A stretch of DNA of 64,000 bases from Puccinellia tenuiflora (GCA_012064385.1 QRDG01000516.1:961600-1025599), one strand, 5' to 3'; shown: positions 1-11,764, counted from the stretch's first letter. Notes: generated by a model not told the origin, from the letters alone. Made by a program: numbers and translations.

Positions 1-326
1 GGTGCAAGCCATGTATGCACAGCAAGATACTAAGGTTGAATTGGCGAGCCTAGCATGTACAGACATGGCCTCGGAACACAGGAATGACTGAAAGGTCAAG
101 CACGAGTCGCATGTTGATTGTGATTGACATGGTGAGGTCTACCTTTGAAGCTATGTTATCGGCCGTGACAATCGGGGATGGCATAGTGGATTGGGATCGT
201 GTAATCACTAAAACGACAATGAGGGATGTCCATTTAAGTGGGACTTCTTGTAGTTTTATTGAGAAATAAAATTGAACTCATATTATGAACATAGTCTTAT
301 TATAAACTTTGCAAATCCCCTTGTAG

Positions 327-1634
327 ATGTCTCGCTCCACCTTCAACTTAGGCTCGTTCCTTGAGAAAGAAAAGCTCAAGACCAATGGGAGTAGCTTCAT
401 GTCCTGGTTCCGTACCTTGAGGATTCTCCTAGCACCCCACAAGATGACCTATGTACTGGAGGCGGCAGTAGGAGATGCGCCGGCCGATAATACCTCTGAG
501 GACGATAAGAATGCCTATCAGTCCAAGTTGTATGATTCCTCATTAGTCCAGAGCGGCATGCTCGATGCCATGGAGGCTGATCTGCAGAAGCGCTTTGAGA
601 AGAAAAGTGCTTATGAGATAATCACTGATCTCAAGGCCGTCTATCCACCTCAAGCCAAAGCCGAGAGGTATGAAGCCTCGGAATTATTCCTTTCGGCCAA
701 GATGGAAGAGCATAGCAGCATGAGTGAGCACGTGGTGAAGATGTCTGGCTACGTTCAATTCCTTAATGATCTAGATTGTAAAATTCCAGATGAGTTGGCA
801 GTTGATAGGGTGTTGCAATCATTGTCTCCTAGCTAAAAAGGCTTTGTGATGAATTACAACATGCAAGCGATGTCAAAATCCCTTTCTGGAATATTCATCA
901 TGCTCAAGACTGCTGAGGTGGAAATCAAGAAGGAGCACGCCGTGTTGATGGTCAACGACACCGGTGACTTTAAAAGATCCCGTGGTGGCAGGACAAGGGG
1001 CAGAAACTAGAATTTAAGGAGGGATGCCAAACCAACCGCCTCCCCTTCTAAGGCGACCAAGCCCATGTTCAAGCCAGGCGTTGAATGCTTCTACTGCAAA
1101 GGTCAATGCCACTGGAAGCGCAGCTGCCCCAAGTACCTAGCTGACAAGAAGGTGGGAAAGATCGCCGATAAGGACAAAGGTATATCTGATATACGTGTTA
1201 CAGATGTTTACCTCACAAGTACTCGTAGTAACACCTGGGTATTTGATACCGGTTCGGTTTCTCATATTTGTAACTCTCAGGAGGAGTTGTGGGATAAGCG
1301 GCGCTTGGAGAAGGATGAGGTGACGATGTGTGTCGGCAAAGGCATCAAGGTCGACGTGATGGCCGTCGGCACTCTCCCTCTACATCTACCATCAGGATTA
1401 ATACTTGTTTTGAATAAATGCTACTATGTGCCCGCGTTGAGTATGAACATTATATCGAGGTCTTGCATCTTGTGAGACCATTATTCATTTAAGTCTGTAC
1501 CAAACGGTAGTACAATTTGTATGAATAATATATTTTATGGACATGCCCCTGAGCGCAATGGTTTATTTATTCTTGATCTTGATCGTAGCACCCACATCCA
1601 TAACATTGAAGCTAAGAGATGCAAGCATGGTTGA
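327..1634 (+). pseudogene. Copia gag-protease-gag-pre-integrase, three in-frame stops
   Basis: One reading frame runs from the ATG at 327 through the whole stretch, broken by stops at 834-836 (TAA), 1008-1010 (TAG) and 1473-1475 (TGA). The first 169 codons are Copia-type gag. A CCHC knuckle (CFYCKGQCHWKRSC) lies near 1086-1127, and the protease active site FDTGS near 1241-1255. Beyond the third stop the same frame still reads the conserved approach to gag-pre-integrase (FILDLDRSTHIHN) up to about 1630. The third stop looks like a decayed CGA arginine codon. The frame is otherwise intact, so it is a fairly recent but dead copy. Confidence 0.88.
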
Positions 1635-3060
1635 AAGGATCGTATGGGCACTAGAGGGGGGTGAATAGGTGCTACACCAAATTTTAACACTTTTCGATTT
1701 TAGGCTTGACACAAGGTAAATTCTCTAGATATGCAACTACGGTGAATTTACCTATATGACAAGCAAGCAACTAACTCTAGGCAAATATCACGGTACAAGT
1801 AAAGGTAACTAAAGGATAGAGATAACCGAAAGTAGAAGCGTGTGGAGACAAGGATGTATTCCCGAGTTCCTCCTTGTTAAGGTAGTATGTCTCGTTGGTG
1901 GGGTGTGAGCTCACCACAAAGGCCTACTCAACGCCACAAAGGCCTCACCCTATTCTCCAATGACCCTCACCACAATGGCTCGGTTCACCTTCCACTATCG
2001 GAATCCTTCAAGGCGGAATCCGGATCCTTTACAAAGTTCTTGGGGCACACACCCACAACTTAATCGGGGGCTCCCAAATCAACACACCAACTGAAACAAT
2101 AGCAATAGTAGTAAGTACAACAAAAGACCTAGGTTTTCCAAATGGAACCGTAGGCACAAATCCCTCAAGCAAATGATGGGGGAATGGAAAACCGGTTGGT
2201 GGAGTTGTAAATCTTGGCCTTCTCCTTCAACCCTCCGAAGATCAAAGAGTTTGGGTGGAGGGATTGAGAGATCTCGTCGATTTGAGCTTGAGCTTAATGG
2301 AGGAGAGAGAATCTGGATCGGGCAACCCTTCATTGGGAAGAAGGGGTATTTATATAGGGCCCCTTGAAATCGAACCGTTATGTGCAGAAAAATCTGCACA
2401 GCGGTACTACCGCCACGGGTATTATGCCGGTACCCCGTGGAATACCGCACTAGCTGCTACGGTACCTTAGAGAGGTACCGCTCCTACTAGGTAGTGGTAC
2501 TACCGGTAGCCCGCTAGTACTATCGTTGGGGACATAGTCGCGAGGGCTAAGGTGAATCCTAGCGGTAGAACGTGGCAGCTACCGCTGGGGTACCGACGAC
2601 ATGCCCGAGACGAAACGGTGCCTCCGGTACCACTGGCGGTACCACTAGCGATAGTGCCGCTGCTGGGAAATAGCGGTACTACTGGTAGGCTACCGGTACT
2701 ACCGCTAGGGACTTAGCAGCGAGGGCTAAGATGAATCCCAGGGGTAGAACCTGGCAGCTACCGCTGGGGTACCGACAGGGTACCCGAGGCCAAAACTAGC
2801 TCAGCGGTAGGCAACAATACAACCGCGGTTCTACTGCCAGGGGTAGTACTTCTGGCCTACGGTAGCATGGCTCCAGGTAGGAGCGGTACTACCGCTGCGC
2901 CAGCGGTACTACCGTTGTGGCCAGTTTTGACACTTAGGGCTGATTTTAGGCCCTCTCTCTTCGCATCGATTCCCTTTTTCTAGACTAGAGTTGATCTAAG
3001 ATTTTTGCAAAAATTGCACACAACCGTTAGTCCGGTGTTGTGTGTTGTCATTAAACTCTA
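1631..3060. mobile_element. Unclassified insertion in the Copia element
   Basis: This block of about 1.43 kb interrupts the Copia reading frame exactly between the HIHN motif and the WHCRHGH motif, so it must be an insertion. It begins near a G-rich motif, CTAGAGGGGGGTGAATAGG; a related motif occurs near 14763. It ends in a T/G-rich tract before 3060. I see no convincing terminal repeats, transposase or polyprotein. The right half is filled with palindromic GGTAGTACCGC-like repeats (separate entry). Exact ends are uncertain by about 10 bases; ATGG at both junctions could be a short target duplication but may be chance. Confidence 0.6.
2385..2925. repeat. Cluster of degenerate GCGGTACTACCGC palindromes
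   Basis: Many copies of a short palindromic motif of the form AGCGGTACTACCGCT, intact or degenerate, are scattered here (for example at about 2400, 2670, 2695, 2884 and 2902). Inside the cluster, two longer direct copies about 179 bases apart share the segments GCGAGGGCTAAG and GGCAGCTACCGCTGGGGTAC. No coding frame explains them. Confidence 0.7.
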
Positions 3061-3497
3061 AAATGGATTCAGAGCGAATATGCTCTTTCAATGGTGATGA
3101 TAACTCCATGTATATGTGGCATTGCCGTCATGGTCACATTGGCATAAAACGCATGAAGAAACTCCATTCTGATGGACTTCTGGAGTCATTAGATTTAGAT
3201 TCTCTTCACACGTGCGAGCCATGCCTTTTAGGCAAAATGACCAAGACCCCGTTTTCCGGTGTGATAGAGCGGGCAGCGGATTTATTGGGCATCATACACA
3301 CAGATGTATGCGGTCCAATGAGTGTCGCGACACGCAATGGTTATCGTTACTTTGTAACCTTCACTGATGATTTAAGTAGATACAGGTATATCTACTTAAT
3401 GAAGCACAAGTCTGAAACCTTTGAAAGGTTCAAGGAATTTCAGAATGAAGTTGAAAACCAACTCAACAAGAAAACCAAGCATCTTCGTTCTGACCCA
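3060..3497 (+). pseudogene. Copia gag-pre-integrase and integrase core fragment
   Basis: The frame continues the Copia polyprotein after the insertion. WHCRHGH and CEPC form the zinc-binding HHCC module, followed by GKMTKTPF, then the integrase core with HTDVCGP (first catalytic Asp) and RSD (second catalytic Asp). The catalytic Glu is missing because the sequence breaks off immediately after RSDP. The remaining stretch carries no stop. It is a truncated remnant and cannot be functional. Confidence 0.85.
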
Positions 3498-3676
3498 ACG
3501 TAATAGAGATGTTGTCAATCTCTCCGGCTTGCTGAACACAAAGAATTAATTGTGCAAGTGTAAAATATGATGAGACTAAAATATGACCAGCGAGTAAACG
3601 AGTACGAAAAGCTATTAGAACGGTTGTAAGCAATGTAGGAAAATAGGTCCGGGGTCCACAGATAACTAGCGGTGTC
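3498..3676 (-). mobile_element. Reverse-strand LTR remnant, left part
   Basis: This stretch begins where the Copia similarity ends and is split from 10107-10684 by the 6.4-kb element between them. Removing that element and one GTGTC copy rejoins the two parts into one continuous sequence. It lacks any reading frame. I assign it to the same Athila-like LTR superfamily as its right part mainly by continuity. Confidence 0.5.
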
Positions 3677-5187
3677 TGATACGTGTCAAACGTATCTATA
3701 ATTTTTTATTGATCCATACTTGTTTTATGTCATTGTCACATGTTTTTGCCATCTTATTATATCATTTTAAGGCATTTTATTGGACTAACCTATTGACAAG
3801 ATGCCTAGTCCAGTTCCCTGTTTTTGTCATGTTTTTGTTGCAGAAAGTTACTTCTGGAAATATTCTCGGAATTGGACGAAAATTTACGGCGATTTTTTAT
3901 CGGACAAATGAAGACCAGACCCAAAAGGGCGACCCAGGGGGCAGCCCACAAGCCAGGGGCGATCTGTGGTCGCGGTCTAGGGTCCACCCATGGGTGGGAC
4001 CCGCCCCTGCCCTGTGGGGCACCTATCGGTCGCCTCCGACGCTTATAAAATCATCCCCGATGAAAAAACCCTAAGCCCCGAAGGATTTTCCCAAATACGA
4101 TACAGAGCTCCGCCGCCATCGCCGACAAGTTTCGGGGGTTTAGAAGGTCCTGTTCCGGCACCCTACCGGGACGGGGATCGACCGCCGGAGCCATCTCCAT
4201 CAACACCGCTGCTTCCCGCGACGAGGAGGGAGTAGTCCCTCACCGGGGCTGAGGCTTATACAAGTAGCTATGTGGTTATCTCTCTCTCCCATGATGTGAT
4301 CCTCGTTGTGATCATGAGCTTTGTTAGCATAGTTGAATACATGATGTTTCCCTACATGTAATGGATAAGATTTTGCTCAAGTGGTGTCATCTAGTATAAG
4401 TTCAGGAGTCACCGTTGTGATCACGGTATCTCGGTGACAGTGTGGGTGCCATGTGTGACTCTAATGATAAAATCTTAGAGGGATCTTCATCATGAGTTTG
4501 TTCTTTATTATTGTTGGATTGAATAGATCATGAGGTTTCTTGATGCTTGTGTTATTGAACAAAGAGACTATTCAAGAAATAGGTTGTGGTATTTGTTATT
4601 ACTATCTTTGGATACGGATAGTGACAGCATGAAGTGTCCATAGATGTGGAATAGGAACTTTAAGGTGTGCTCTTCGTAGCCCTACGCAATTCTCATCCTA
4701 TTTGATCCACAAAAGAATGATCTCCGAGTAACGTCTTCCACGCATGTGTTTTTGTGGGAACTATCATGTGTTTAATTATGTTAATGATGTTGAGAGTAGT
4801 CACTAGTGAAAGTATGAAGCCTGGGCCTTGTTTCCAAGCATTGATACCCTGTTTTTAGTCACTTTTGTCACTTGTTTGCTTGCCGCCATTTTTATTACAG
4901 AATTACAAAACCTTGTTTTACCATCCATATTACCCATATTTTAATATATCTTCGCCGAGCTAGTGCACCTATACAACTGACAATTGTATTAGGTGTGTTG
5001 GGGACACAAGAGACTTCTTGTATCTTAATTGCAGGATTGCTTGAGAGAGGATACGTTCAACCTCTTCCTCATGTGGATTCGATAAACCTTGGGTTACTCA
5101 TTTAAGGGAAATTTGCCGCTGTCCTACAAACCTCTGCGCTTGGAGGCCCAACAAGTCTACAAGAATAGAAGCGTGTAGTAGACATCA
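3677..5187 (+). repeat. 5' LTR of the 3677-10106 element
   Basis: This 1511-bp LTR begins TG and ends CA. A TATA-like motif, CTTATAAAATC, near 4042-4052 is a plausible transcription start region. Short reading frames inside it are not conserved genes. Confidence 0.92.
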
Positions 5188-5197
5188 AGCTAATTTC

Positions 5198-5277
5198 TAG
5201 CACTATTGCCAGGGAGGAAAGGTAAGCGGTACTCACACTCCGACGACGAAGCTAATTTCTAGCATTGTTGTTGGGGA
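5198..5277 (+). other. Two decayed tRNA-Asp-type primer binding sites
   Basis: TAGCACTATTGCCAGGGA (5198-5215) and TAGCATTGTTGTTGGGGA (5260-5277) both match the Athila-type site TGGCGCCGTTGCCGGGGA. Every mismatch is a transition, as expected from cytosine methylation decay. Both are preceded by GCTAATTTC, so a segment of about 62 bases was duplicated. The first copy lies 11 bases after the LTR, the normal position. Confidence 0.72.
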
Positions 5278-5353
5278 GGTGAGTGCTTGAAGGTATCTTC
5301 TTTAGATCTTGCGATCAAATCTTTTTGTTTCTTGTTTGCACTAGTTCGGTTTA

Positions 5354-5989
5354 ATGGAAAAGAACAAAAAAATTAGAGAGCTTTATAAAATCTATCTTGA
5401 AATTGGTCATGATGCTTTTGAGGAGAAAATTAAAAAACCTATGGAACTTTATTTGCATAACAATCATGCCAGTAGCAATGTTATTAGTATGATTTCTTTG
5501 AATGCCATTGTTGCCAATGCTATGGAAAATTGCAAGCTTGGGGATGCCGGTTTTGATGAATATGATATTTTTAGTCCCCCAAGCTTGAAGGAGGAAATTT
5601 GCTTTGATGATACTATGCCTCCTATATATGATGATTATTATGATGAATGTGATACTTTCAGTCCACCTACTATTGAGGAAAAAGTTTATTATGATTATGA
5701 TATGCCTCCTATTTATGATGATTACAATGATGGCCATGATAGTTTTACTCCCACTATTACTAATGAGAAAGATTTTACTTATGTGGAGAATACTTTTATG
5801 CATGTGAATCATGAGAAAAATGATTTATGTGATGGTTATGTTATTGAGTTTTCTTATGATTCTACTGAAAGTTGTTATGAGAGAGGGAAGAGTGGTTATA
5901 TAAATTTTCATCTTATGGAGTTTCCCCTCTTTATATTGAAGGTTTTAATGTTGCATTTGCTTTGCCTTCCTATGCTATTAGCTTTATGA
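5354..5989 (+). CDS. Acidic repeat-containing protein of a non-autonomous LTR element
   Basis: This uninterrupted 211-codon frame lies directly after the primer binding region, where gag sits in autonomous relatives. The protein is acidic and tyrosine-rich. Its middle (about residues 67-150) holds imperfect repeats built on DxFSPPxxEE and MPPIYDDYxD. The N-terminus (MEKNKKIRELYKIYLEIGHDA) is charged and probably helical; the last 20 residues are hydrophobic. There is no zinc knuckle, protease or polymerase motif. I do not know a function. Its intactness while the primer site has decayed may be chance or constraint. It belongs to the transposon, not to the host. Confidence 0.6.
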   Translation: MEKNKKIRELYKIYLEIGHDAFEEKIKKPMELYLHNNHASSNVISMISLNAIVANAMENCKLGDAGFDEYDIFSPPSLKEEICFDDTMPPIYDDYYDECDTFSPPTIEEKVYYDYDMPPIYDDYNDGHDSFTPTITNEKDFTYVENTFMHVNHEKNDLCDGYVIEFSYDSTESCYERGKSGYINFHLMEFPLFILKVLMLHLLCLPMLLAL

Positions 5990-8574
5990 TTCAATGATTT
6001 ATTTTCTTACAAGATTCCTATGCATAGGAAGTGGGTTAGACTTAAAATTGTTTGATATTTGCTTCTTGATGCTCTCTTTTGTGTTTCAATTCTTATTCTT
6101 ATGAGAGCATAATTAAAATCTCAAGCCTAGCTAAAAGGCTATAAAGAAAAGCGCCTGCCCATCTTTTACTTTCAATTTGTTTTTGCTTTTCTAGAGTCAT
6201 GGAGTTTTTGCCTCTGTAGCAACTTTATTTTATCTTTTTATTTTGGTTTTTTGTGCCAAGTTTAGCCTCTAATGCATCGAAAGTGCGAGGTATTGTTTTG
6301 CTGTCCAGAAACAGATTTATGTCCTTCATTGTTTGAAAATCCAGAAAATCCCTGTATTTTATCTTTTTGTGATATTTTTATACAGCAAGCCTGATACTTT
6401 TATCTATCTTTCGTTAGTTTTGAGTTTTCTGATTTGAGCTACAGAAGTGCCTCGAAAAATTCAATTTTTACAGACTGTTTAGTTTTTTACAGATTCTACT
6501 TTTATTTGTATTCGTCTCTTTTACTATCGTCAAATGTGATACTTTAGAGGAGGAGTACCACATTGAGGCTTAGTAAACAGTAGCTAATGCCCAATAAAGT
6601 TGTTTGCAATTTGTCTTGAGTTGAACACATGTGCATTTTAATTTATGAGCACAAACCCTCTAATCAGTTTATGAGAAGTTTTGTGTGAAGGGAGTTTTCA
6701 AGTTCCAAAAGAGAGGATAATGAAGAAATTGAAGATGGATCAGAGCTCAAGCCACCCCCTCTGAATATCAAGAACCATCAAGAATCTAAGCTTGGGGATG
6801 CCCAAGGCATCCTCTCCTCTTCATCGACTATCATGAGGTCGTCTTCGTTGAACTAAGTTTTTATCACTTTACATATTATGTGCTATGCTTGGAGTGTATT
6901 TTTGCTTTCAGTTTTGTTTGTTTGTTTGCTGGTCATATCCTTGTTGGATCCTAGCTTTATTTGTGTGGGAGAGAGACACGCTCTGCTTTTTCATTTGAAT
7001 ACTCCTTTGCTTCGCTTATATCTTGTTGAGTATTCTTAGCTACTGTTTCTTTGCTAGTAAGCTCTCACTTTTAGCTTTTATCTTGTTTAGAGCTGCTAGT
7101 CGTTGATGTTAAACTCTTTTGTTCTTTACTTATACTTGTTGGAGAGTTGTTATTGATGAATTGCTTGAATTGTCAAAGTGACAAAATGCTATCCATGTGA
7201 TATTGGAATGAAATGAAAGCCTGCATAGTCTTGTAGATCATTGTGTGGATACTTGATGCTTCTCATTTGTTTTGAGATATTAAGATGAATGCTTAAACTT
7301 GCTGGTTATTTGAGTGGAATTGATTAGTAAAGAAATACAGTTAAAAGCTTGAAACTGTGTGGTGTTTCGTAGTTGTTAATTCATAAAGCTAATCTTTCCA
7401 TCAAAAGAACTGTTTGGTCAACAAGGGAGACAGTATGGAGTGTTTATGGTTATGATTGGCTAATGTCTTATGTCACTCTGTTACCGGTCAATATTAGATG
7501 TTTGCTTCAAATACCTCTTTTGCTAAGCCTAAAAATTCGTACTGAGTGTACAGTTCACTCGTGCATCCAAATCCCAAAGCCAAACTATCTTGCCAGCTGA
7601 GTCCACCATATCTACCTATGCATGGTATTTCTTGCCATTCCAAGTAAATTTGTCATGTGCTACCTTTAAAATATTCAAAATACTCCTTTTTGTGCCTCTA
7701 TTTTTAAGCTCATGAGGAAGCAGTAGAGAGCTAGATATAACTTGTGACAAGCAAGGTCATTCCCCCCTTTCACCCGGTGTCGATGGTTTACGTCTTCACT
7801 TGAATCAACCTGAGAGCAGATTAAGCAAAATATAAATATAACTCACCATTCTCCTCCGCGCAATGAAAATCTGAGAAATCAGCTCAAAATATTGGACAGT
7901 GGTGAAACCAAGGAGAAAGAGGAATGTACTCGTTCCTCTAAAACCAGCTGCTCTCACAAGTCTAAAAGCCTTGCTTGTTATGGGAGACTAGATAGCTTCT
8001 GTGTTGTGAAATCGTTAACGAAAGCATGCATCTCTCAAAATTGTTTTTATCTCTTTTTTTCAAAATCAAAAAGCTCTAGCACATGACTAATCCCTGCTTC
8101 CCTCTGCGAAGGGCCTTTCTTTTACTTTTAAATGTTGAGTCAGTTTTCCTTTTCCTTCTATCTCCACCAAAGCAAACATATAGCATTGACCCAGGGTATC
8201 ATTGATCATATTGCATCGTCAGATTAAACATGAATCTTTATATTGACTTTACTGTTGGAAGTTGAAGCTTTTTGCTAAAACTTACATCTTCTTTGTTTTG
8301 ATTCTCAAACACTTTTGTCATGGAACTACTACCTTTGAGAATTAATCAAATATGTGGATCACATTGCTTTCATGTCTTTAACATACTATTTATGAAAGGT
8401 TTTGCTTGAATTATTCAACTTAGTTATTCATAGCTTTCTCACTATCAACTATAAACAATTGTTTTGTATCACTTCATTCACGTCCTATGCTTTACATTAC
8501 TATCTTGATCAAGTTTGTGTTAGTTGCATGTCTCATCAAAAATTATTTTGTTATCACTTACCTACTCGAGGACG
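5990..8574 (+). other. Non-coding interior of the 3677-10106 element
   Basis: About 2.6 kb of T-rich sequence with no long frame, no polyprotein motifs and no recognisable RNA gene. It is the usual spacer of non-autonomous elements of this type. Confidence 0.7.
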
Positions 8575-8598
8575 AGTAGGAGTTAAGTTTGGGGATGC
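8575..8598 (+). other. Polypurine tract of the 3677-10106 element
   Basis: A purine-rich stretch containing AGTAGGAGTTAAGTTTGGGG ends four bases before the 3' LTR. It is the expected priming site for plus-strand DNA synthesis. Confidence 0.75.
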
Positions 8599-10106
8599 TG
8601 ATACGTGTCAAACGTATCTATAATTTTTGATTGATCCATGCTTGTTTTATATCATTGTCACATGTTTTTGCCATCTTATTATATCATTTTAAGGCATTTT
8701 ATTGGACTAACCTATTGACAAGATGCCTAGTGCCAGTTCCCTGTTTTTGTCATGTTTTTGTTGCAGAAAGTTACTTCTGCAAATATTCTCGGAATTGGAC
8801 GAAAATTTACGGGGATTTTTTATTGGACAAATGAAGACCGAAGCCAAAAGGGCGACCCAGGGAGCAGCCCACAGGCCAGGGGCAACCTGTGGCCGCGGAC
8901 TAGGGTCCACCCGCGGGTGGGACCCGCCCCTGCCCTGTGGGGCACCTCTCGGTCGCCTCCGACGCTTATAAAATCATCCCCGACAAAAAAACCCTAAGCC
9001 CCGAAGGATTTCCCAAATACGATACAGAGCTCCGCCGCCCTCGCCGACAAGTTTCGGGGGTTTAGAAGGTCCTGTTCCGGCACCCTGCCGGTACGGGGAT
9101 CGACCGTCGGAGTCATCTCCATCAACACCGCTGTTTCCCACGATGAGAAAAGAGTAATCTCTCACTGGGGCTGAGGCTTATACAAGTAGCTATGTGGTTA
9201 TCTCTCTCTCCCATGATGTGATCCTCGTTGTGATCATGAGCTATTTTAGCATAGTTGAATACATGATGTTTCCCTACATATAATGGATATGATTTTGCTC
9301 AAGTGGTGTCATCTAGTATAAGTTCAGGAGTCACTGTTGTGATCACGGTATCTCGGTGACAGTGTGGGTGCCGTGTGTGACTCTAATGATAAAAGCTTAG
9401 ATGGGATCTTCATCATGAGTTTGTTCTTTATTATTATTGATTGAATAGATCATGAGGTTTCTTGATGTTTGTGTTATTGAACAAAGAGACTATTCAAGAA
9501 ATAGGTTGTAGTGTTTGTTAGTACTATCTTTGGATGCGGATAGTGACAGCATGAAGTGTCCATAGATGTGGAATACGAACTTTAAGGTGTGCTCTTCATA
9601 GCCCTACGCAATTCTCATCCTATTTGATCCACGAAAGAATGATCTCCGAGTAACGTCTACCATGCATGTGTTTTTGTGGGAACTATCATGTGTTTAATTA
9701 TGTTAATGATGTTGATTTTCACTAGTGAAAGTATGAAGCCTGGGCCTTGTTTCCAAGCATTGATACCCCGTATTTAGTCACTTTTGTCACTTGTTTGCTT
9801 GCTGCCATTTTTATTACAGAATTACAAAACCTTGTTTTACCATCCATATTACCCATATTTTAATATCTCTTCGCCGAACTAGTGCACCTATACAACTGAC
9901 AATTGTATTAGGTGTGTTGGGGACACAAGAGACTTCTTGTATCTTAATTGCAGGATTGCTTGAGAGAGGATACGTTGAACCTCTTCCTCTCGTCGATTCG
10001 ATAAACCTTGGGTTACTCACTTAAGGGAAATTTGCCGCTGTCCTACAAACCTCTGCGCTTGGAGGCCCAACAAGTCTACAAGAATAGAAGCGTGTAGTAG
10101 ACATCA
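8599..10106 (+). repeat. 3' LTR of the 3677-10106 element
   Basis: Direct copy of 3677-5187 with the same TG/CA ends, 1508 bp. Differences are concentrated in the first 350 bases (for example around 8823-8935), with few in the second half. Confidence 0.92.
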
Positions 10107-10684
10107 GTGTCTCTCCACAGACGTGAACTACTCACGCATCACTCCGGAGGCAAGCATGGTGGTGTAGATGCCTCCGATGATGATCTCCCCCTCCGGCAGG
10201 GTGCCGGGAAGAGCTTTAGAACCCTCCCAATCTAGGGTTGACGATGACGGCGGCCTCGGATGTTTTCTGGAGAATATGACCGGGTGTCCTCTGTTTTTAG
10301 GTCAGACGGGAATTTATAGACGAAAGGGCGATGCGAGGGGGCAGGCGAGGAGGCCAGGTGGCCCTAGGCGCGGCCCAGGCTTGGTCGCGCCTGGCTACCA
10401 CCTGGGGGCTGGGTGGCCCCCCTCCAGGCCCCCTTCTAGCTCCTCTGCTGATTCTTCATAAAAATAATTCACGTAAATTTTCAGGTGATTCCGAGAAACT
10501 TCCCCGAACAGCTTTTCTGAAATAAAAAAGACAACAGAAAAAAGGAACTGGCAATGGGCATCTTGTTAATAGGTTAGTTCCATGAAATATGCCAAAATGA
10601 TATAAAAACATTGTAGAAATAGGTGCAATGATATATAATCAAGCACATAACATCAAAAATTATAGATACGTCGGAGACGTATCA
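10107..10684 (-). mobile_element. Reverse-strand Athila-like LTR remnant, right part
   Basis: Read on the minus strand it starts at 10684 with TGATACGTCTCCGACGTATC. That is the same LTR terminus family as the 3677 element but a clearly diverged member, inverted relative to it. It continues leftward into 3498-3676 once the younger insertion is removed. No interior domains remain on either side. Confidence 0.75.
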
Positions 10685-11320
10685 TGCGGCAAAGGGAGTG
10701 GAATACGGCGTTAAGGTTCAGCGACAAGTTTGATCGTGGAACTCACAGGGACATCATGGATTTCCAGATCCCACTGATGGTCATTGATCTAGAGAGGGGA
10801 TCTTGATCATGTCTGTGAGTGACCCTGAACCATAGGGTGGCACGCTTAAGGGTAGACGATGCTTAGGAATAGTTTCGACACCGAAGAAATAAGAGGAACC
10901 AACTCCGGAATAATTCCGTATTTTTCCGATGATGATCGGAGAGGTTCCGAAGATGTGTCGGAGTAAGAGAGATGAATCCGATGAAGATCGGAGAGCAACG
11001 AAAAGGTATTCGATGCAAGAGGGAATTAAATAATATGTATTTAATATTAATTAATGAAATTAATATTTAAATAAATTTATTTAATTAAATTAAATGGGCA
11101 GCCCACCTATATGGGCCTCACCCCAAAGGGGAGGCCCAAGAAGGGGGGCCGCACCATGGAGGGCTGTGGCCGGCTGGGCCCTAGTGGCCCACTAGGGGCC
11201 GGCGCACCCCCCCTTGGCCAGCCGGCCATGTGGGGTTTAGTCCCACATGGCCATGCCGAGGGGGTTGGCCTCCTCCCTTAGCCTATATAGGAGGGGCACC
11301 CCTCTCCTTTTTGGCATCCC

Positions 11321-11353
<33 letters not shown>

Positions 11354-11764
11354 ACCTCGAGCGTGGTTCTGCATTTCGGAGCCGCGTTTTGGTAGAGAGG
11401 TTTCTCCACCATACACCACCATTGTTTTGTTGGTGCTTCGGTTCGCGCTGTTCATCTTCCGCCGCTGCCGCTGGACCTGAACCGGGGGATCGTCGTCTAC
11501 ACCGGACGTGTGTAGAGATACGAGGTGATGCCCGCTGCAGCACTCCCCGTCATCATTGCCGGTACGACTACACGACCTTTAGGTCGGCGTCGTACGACGC
11601 CATCGACAACGTTCATCGGAACGTAACACTTTCGGTCTTCGAGCGTATGTGTTTTGATTCCCTCTGTTACTTTATATCCTCATAGTAGTATCTTGGCTAG
11701 TTAGTGGTTCGTGTTCGTAGGAATTTTTTGTTTTCTGTACACGAACCCCTTCATGTGGTCATCA
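10685..11764 (+). repeat. LTR of the Athila-type fragment
   Basis: The block ends in ATCA directly before the primer site. It contains an AT-rich stretch (11026-11092), a CCTATATAGG TATA-like motif near 11282-11291, and a (CT)n microsatellite just downstream, consistent with a U3/R promoter region. The start is taken at the edge of the neighbouring LTR and is not independently proven. Confidence 0.6.
11328..11354. repeat. (CT)n microsatellite
   Basis: An almost pure CT dinucleotide run of about 13 units downstream of the TATA-like motif in the LTR. Confidence 0.9.

Larger units (their letters stand above)
1..3497 (+). mobile_element. Ty1/Copia retrotransposon remnant, interrupted
   Basis: The left edge of the window lies in the untranslated leader of a Copia element (1-326). 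It is followed in order by gag, a CCHC zinc knuckle, a retropepsin with DTGS, the gag-pre-integrase domain and the start of the integrase core. No LTR is visible: the 5' end lies outside the window, and reverse transcriptase and RNase H are absent. An unrelated insertion splits it at about 1631-3060. Its similarity stops abruptly at about 3497, where a reverse-strand LTR remnant begins. The domain order with integrase before reverse transcriptase is that of Copia, not Gypsy. Confidence 0.9.
3677..10106 (+). mobile_element. Complete non-autonomous Athila-like LTR retrotransposon
   Basis: Two direct LTRs (3677-5187 and 8599-10106) start with TGATACGTGTC and end with GTAGACATCA. They are flanked by the perfect 5-bp target duplication GTGTC (3672-3676 and 10107-10111). 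Just inside the left LTR lies a decayed tRNA-Asp-type primer binding site, and just before the right LTR a purine-rich tract. The 3.4-kb interior encodes only a 211-residue acidic protein and no polymerase, so the element needs another element's enzymes to move. The LTRs differ by several percent by eye, so it is clearly older than the element at 54922. Confidence 0.93.

Noticed and set aside
3677..5187. Genes in the LTR (frames at 3709-4235)
   Set aside because: The same frames recur in shifted or broken form in the other LTR (8631-8997), so they are not maintained.
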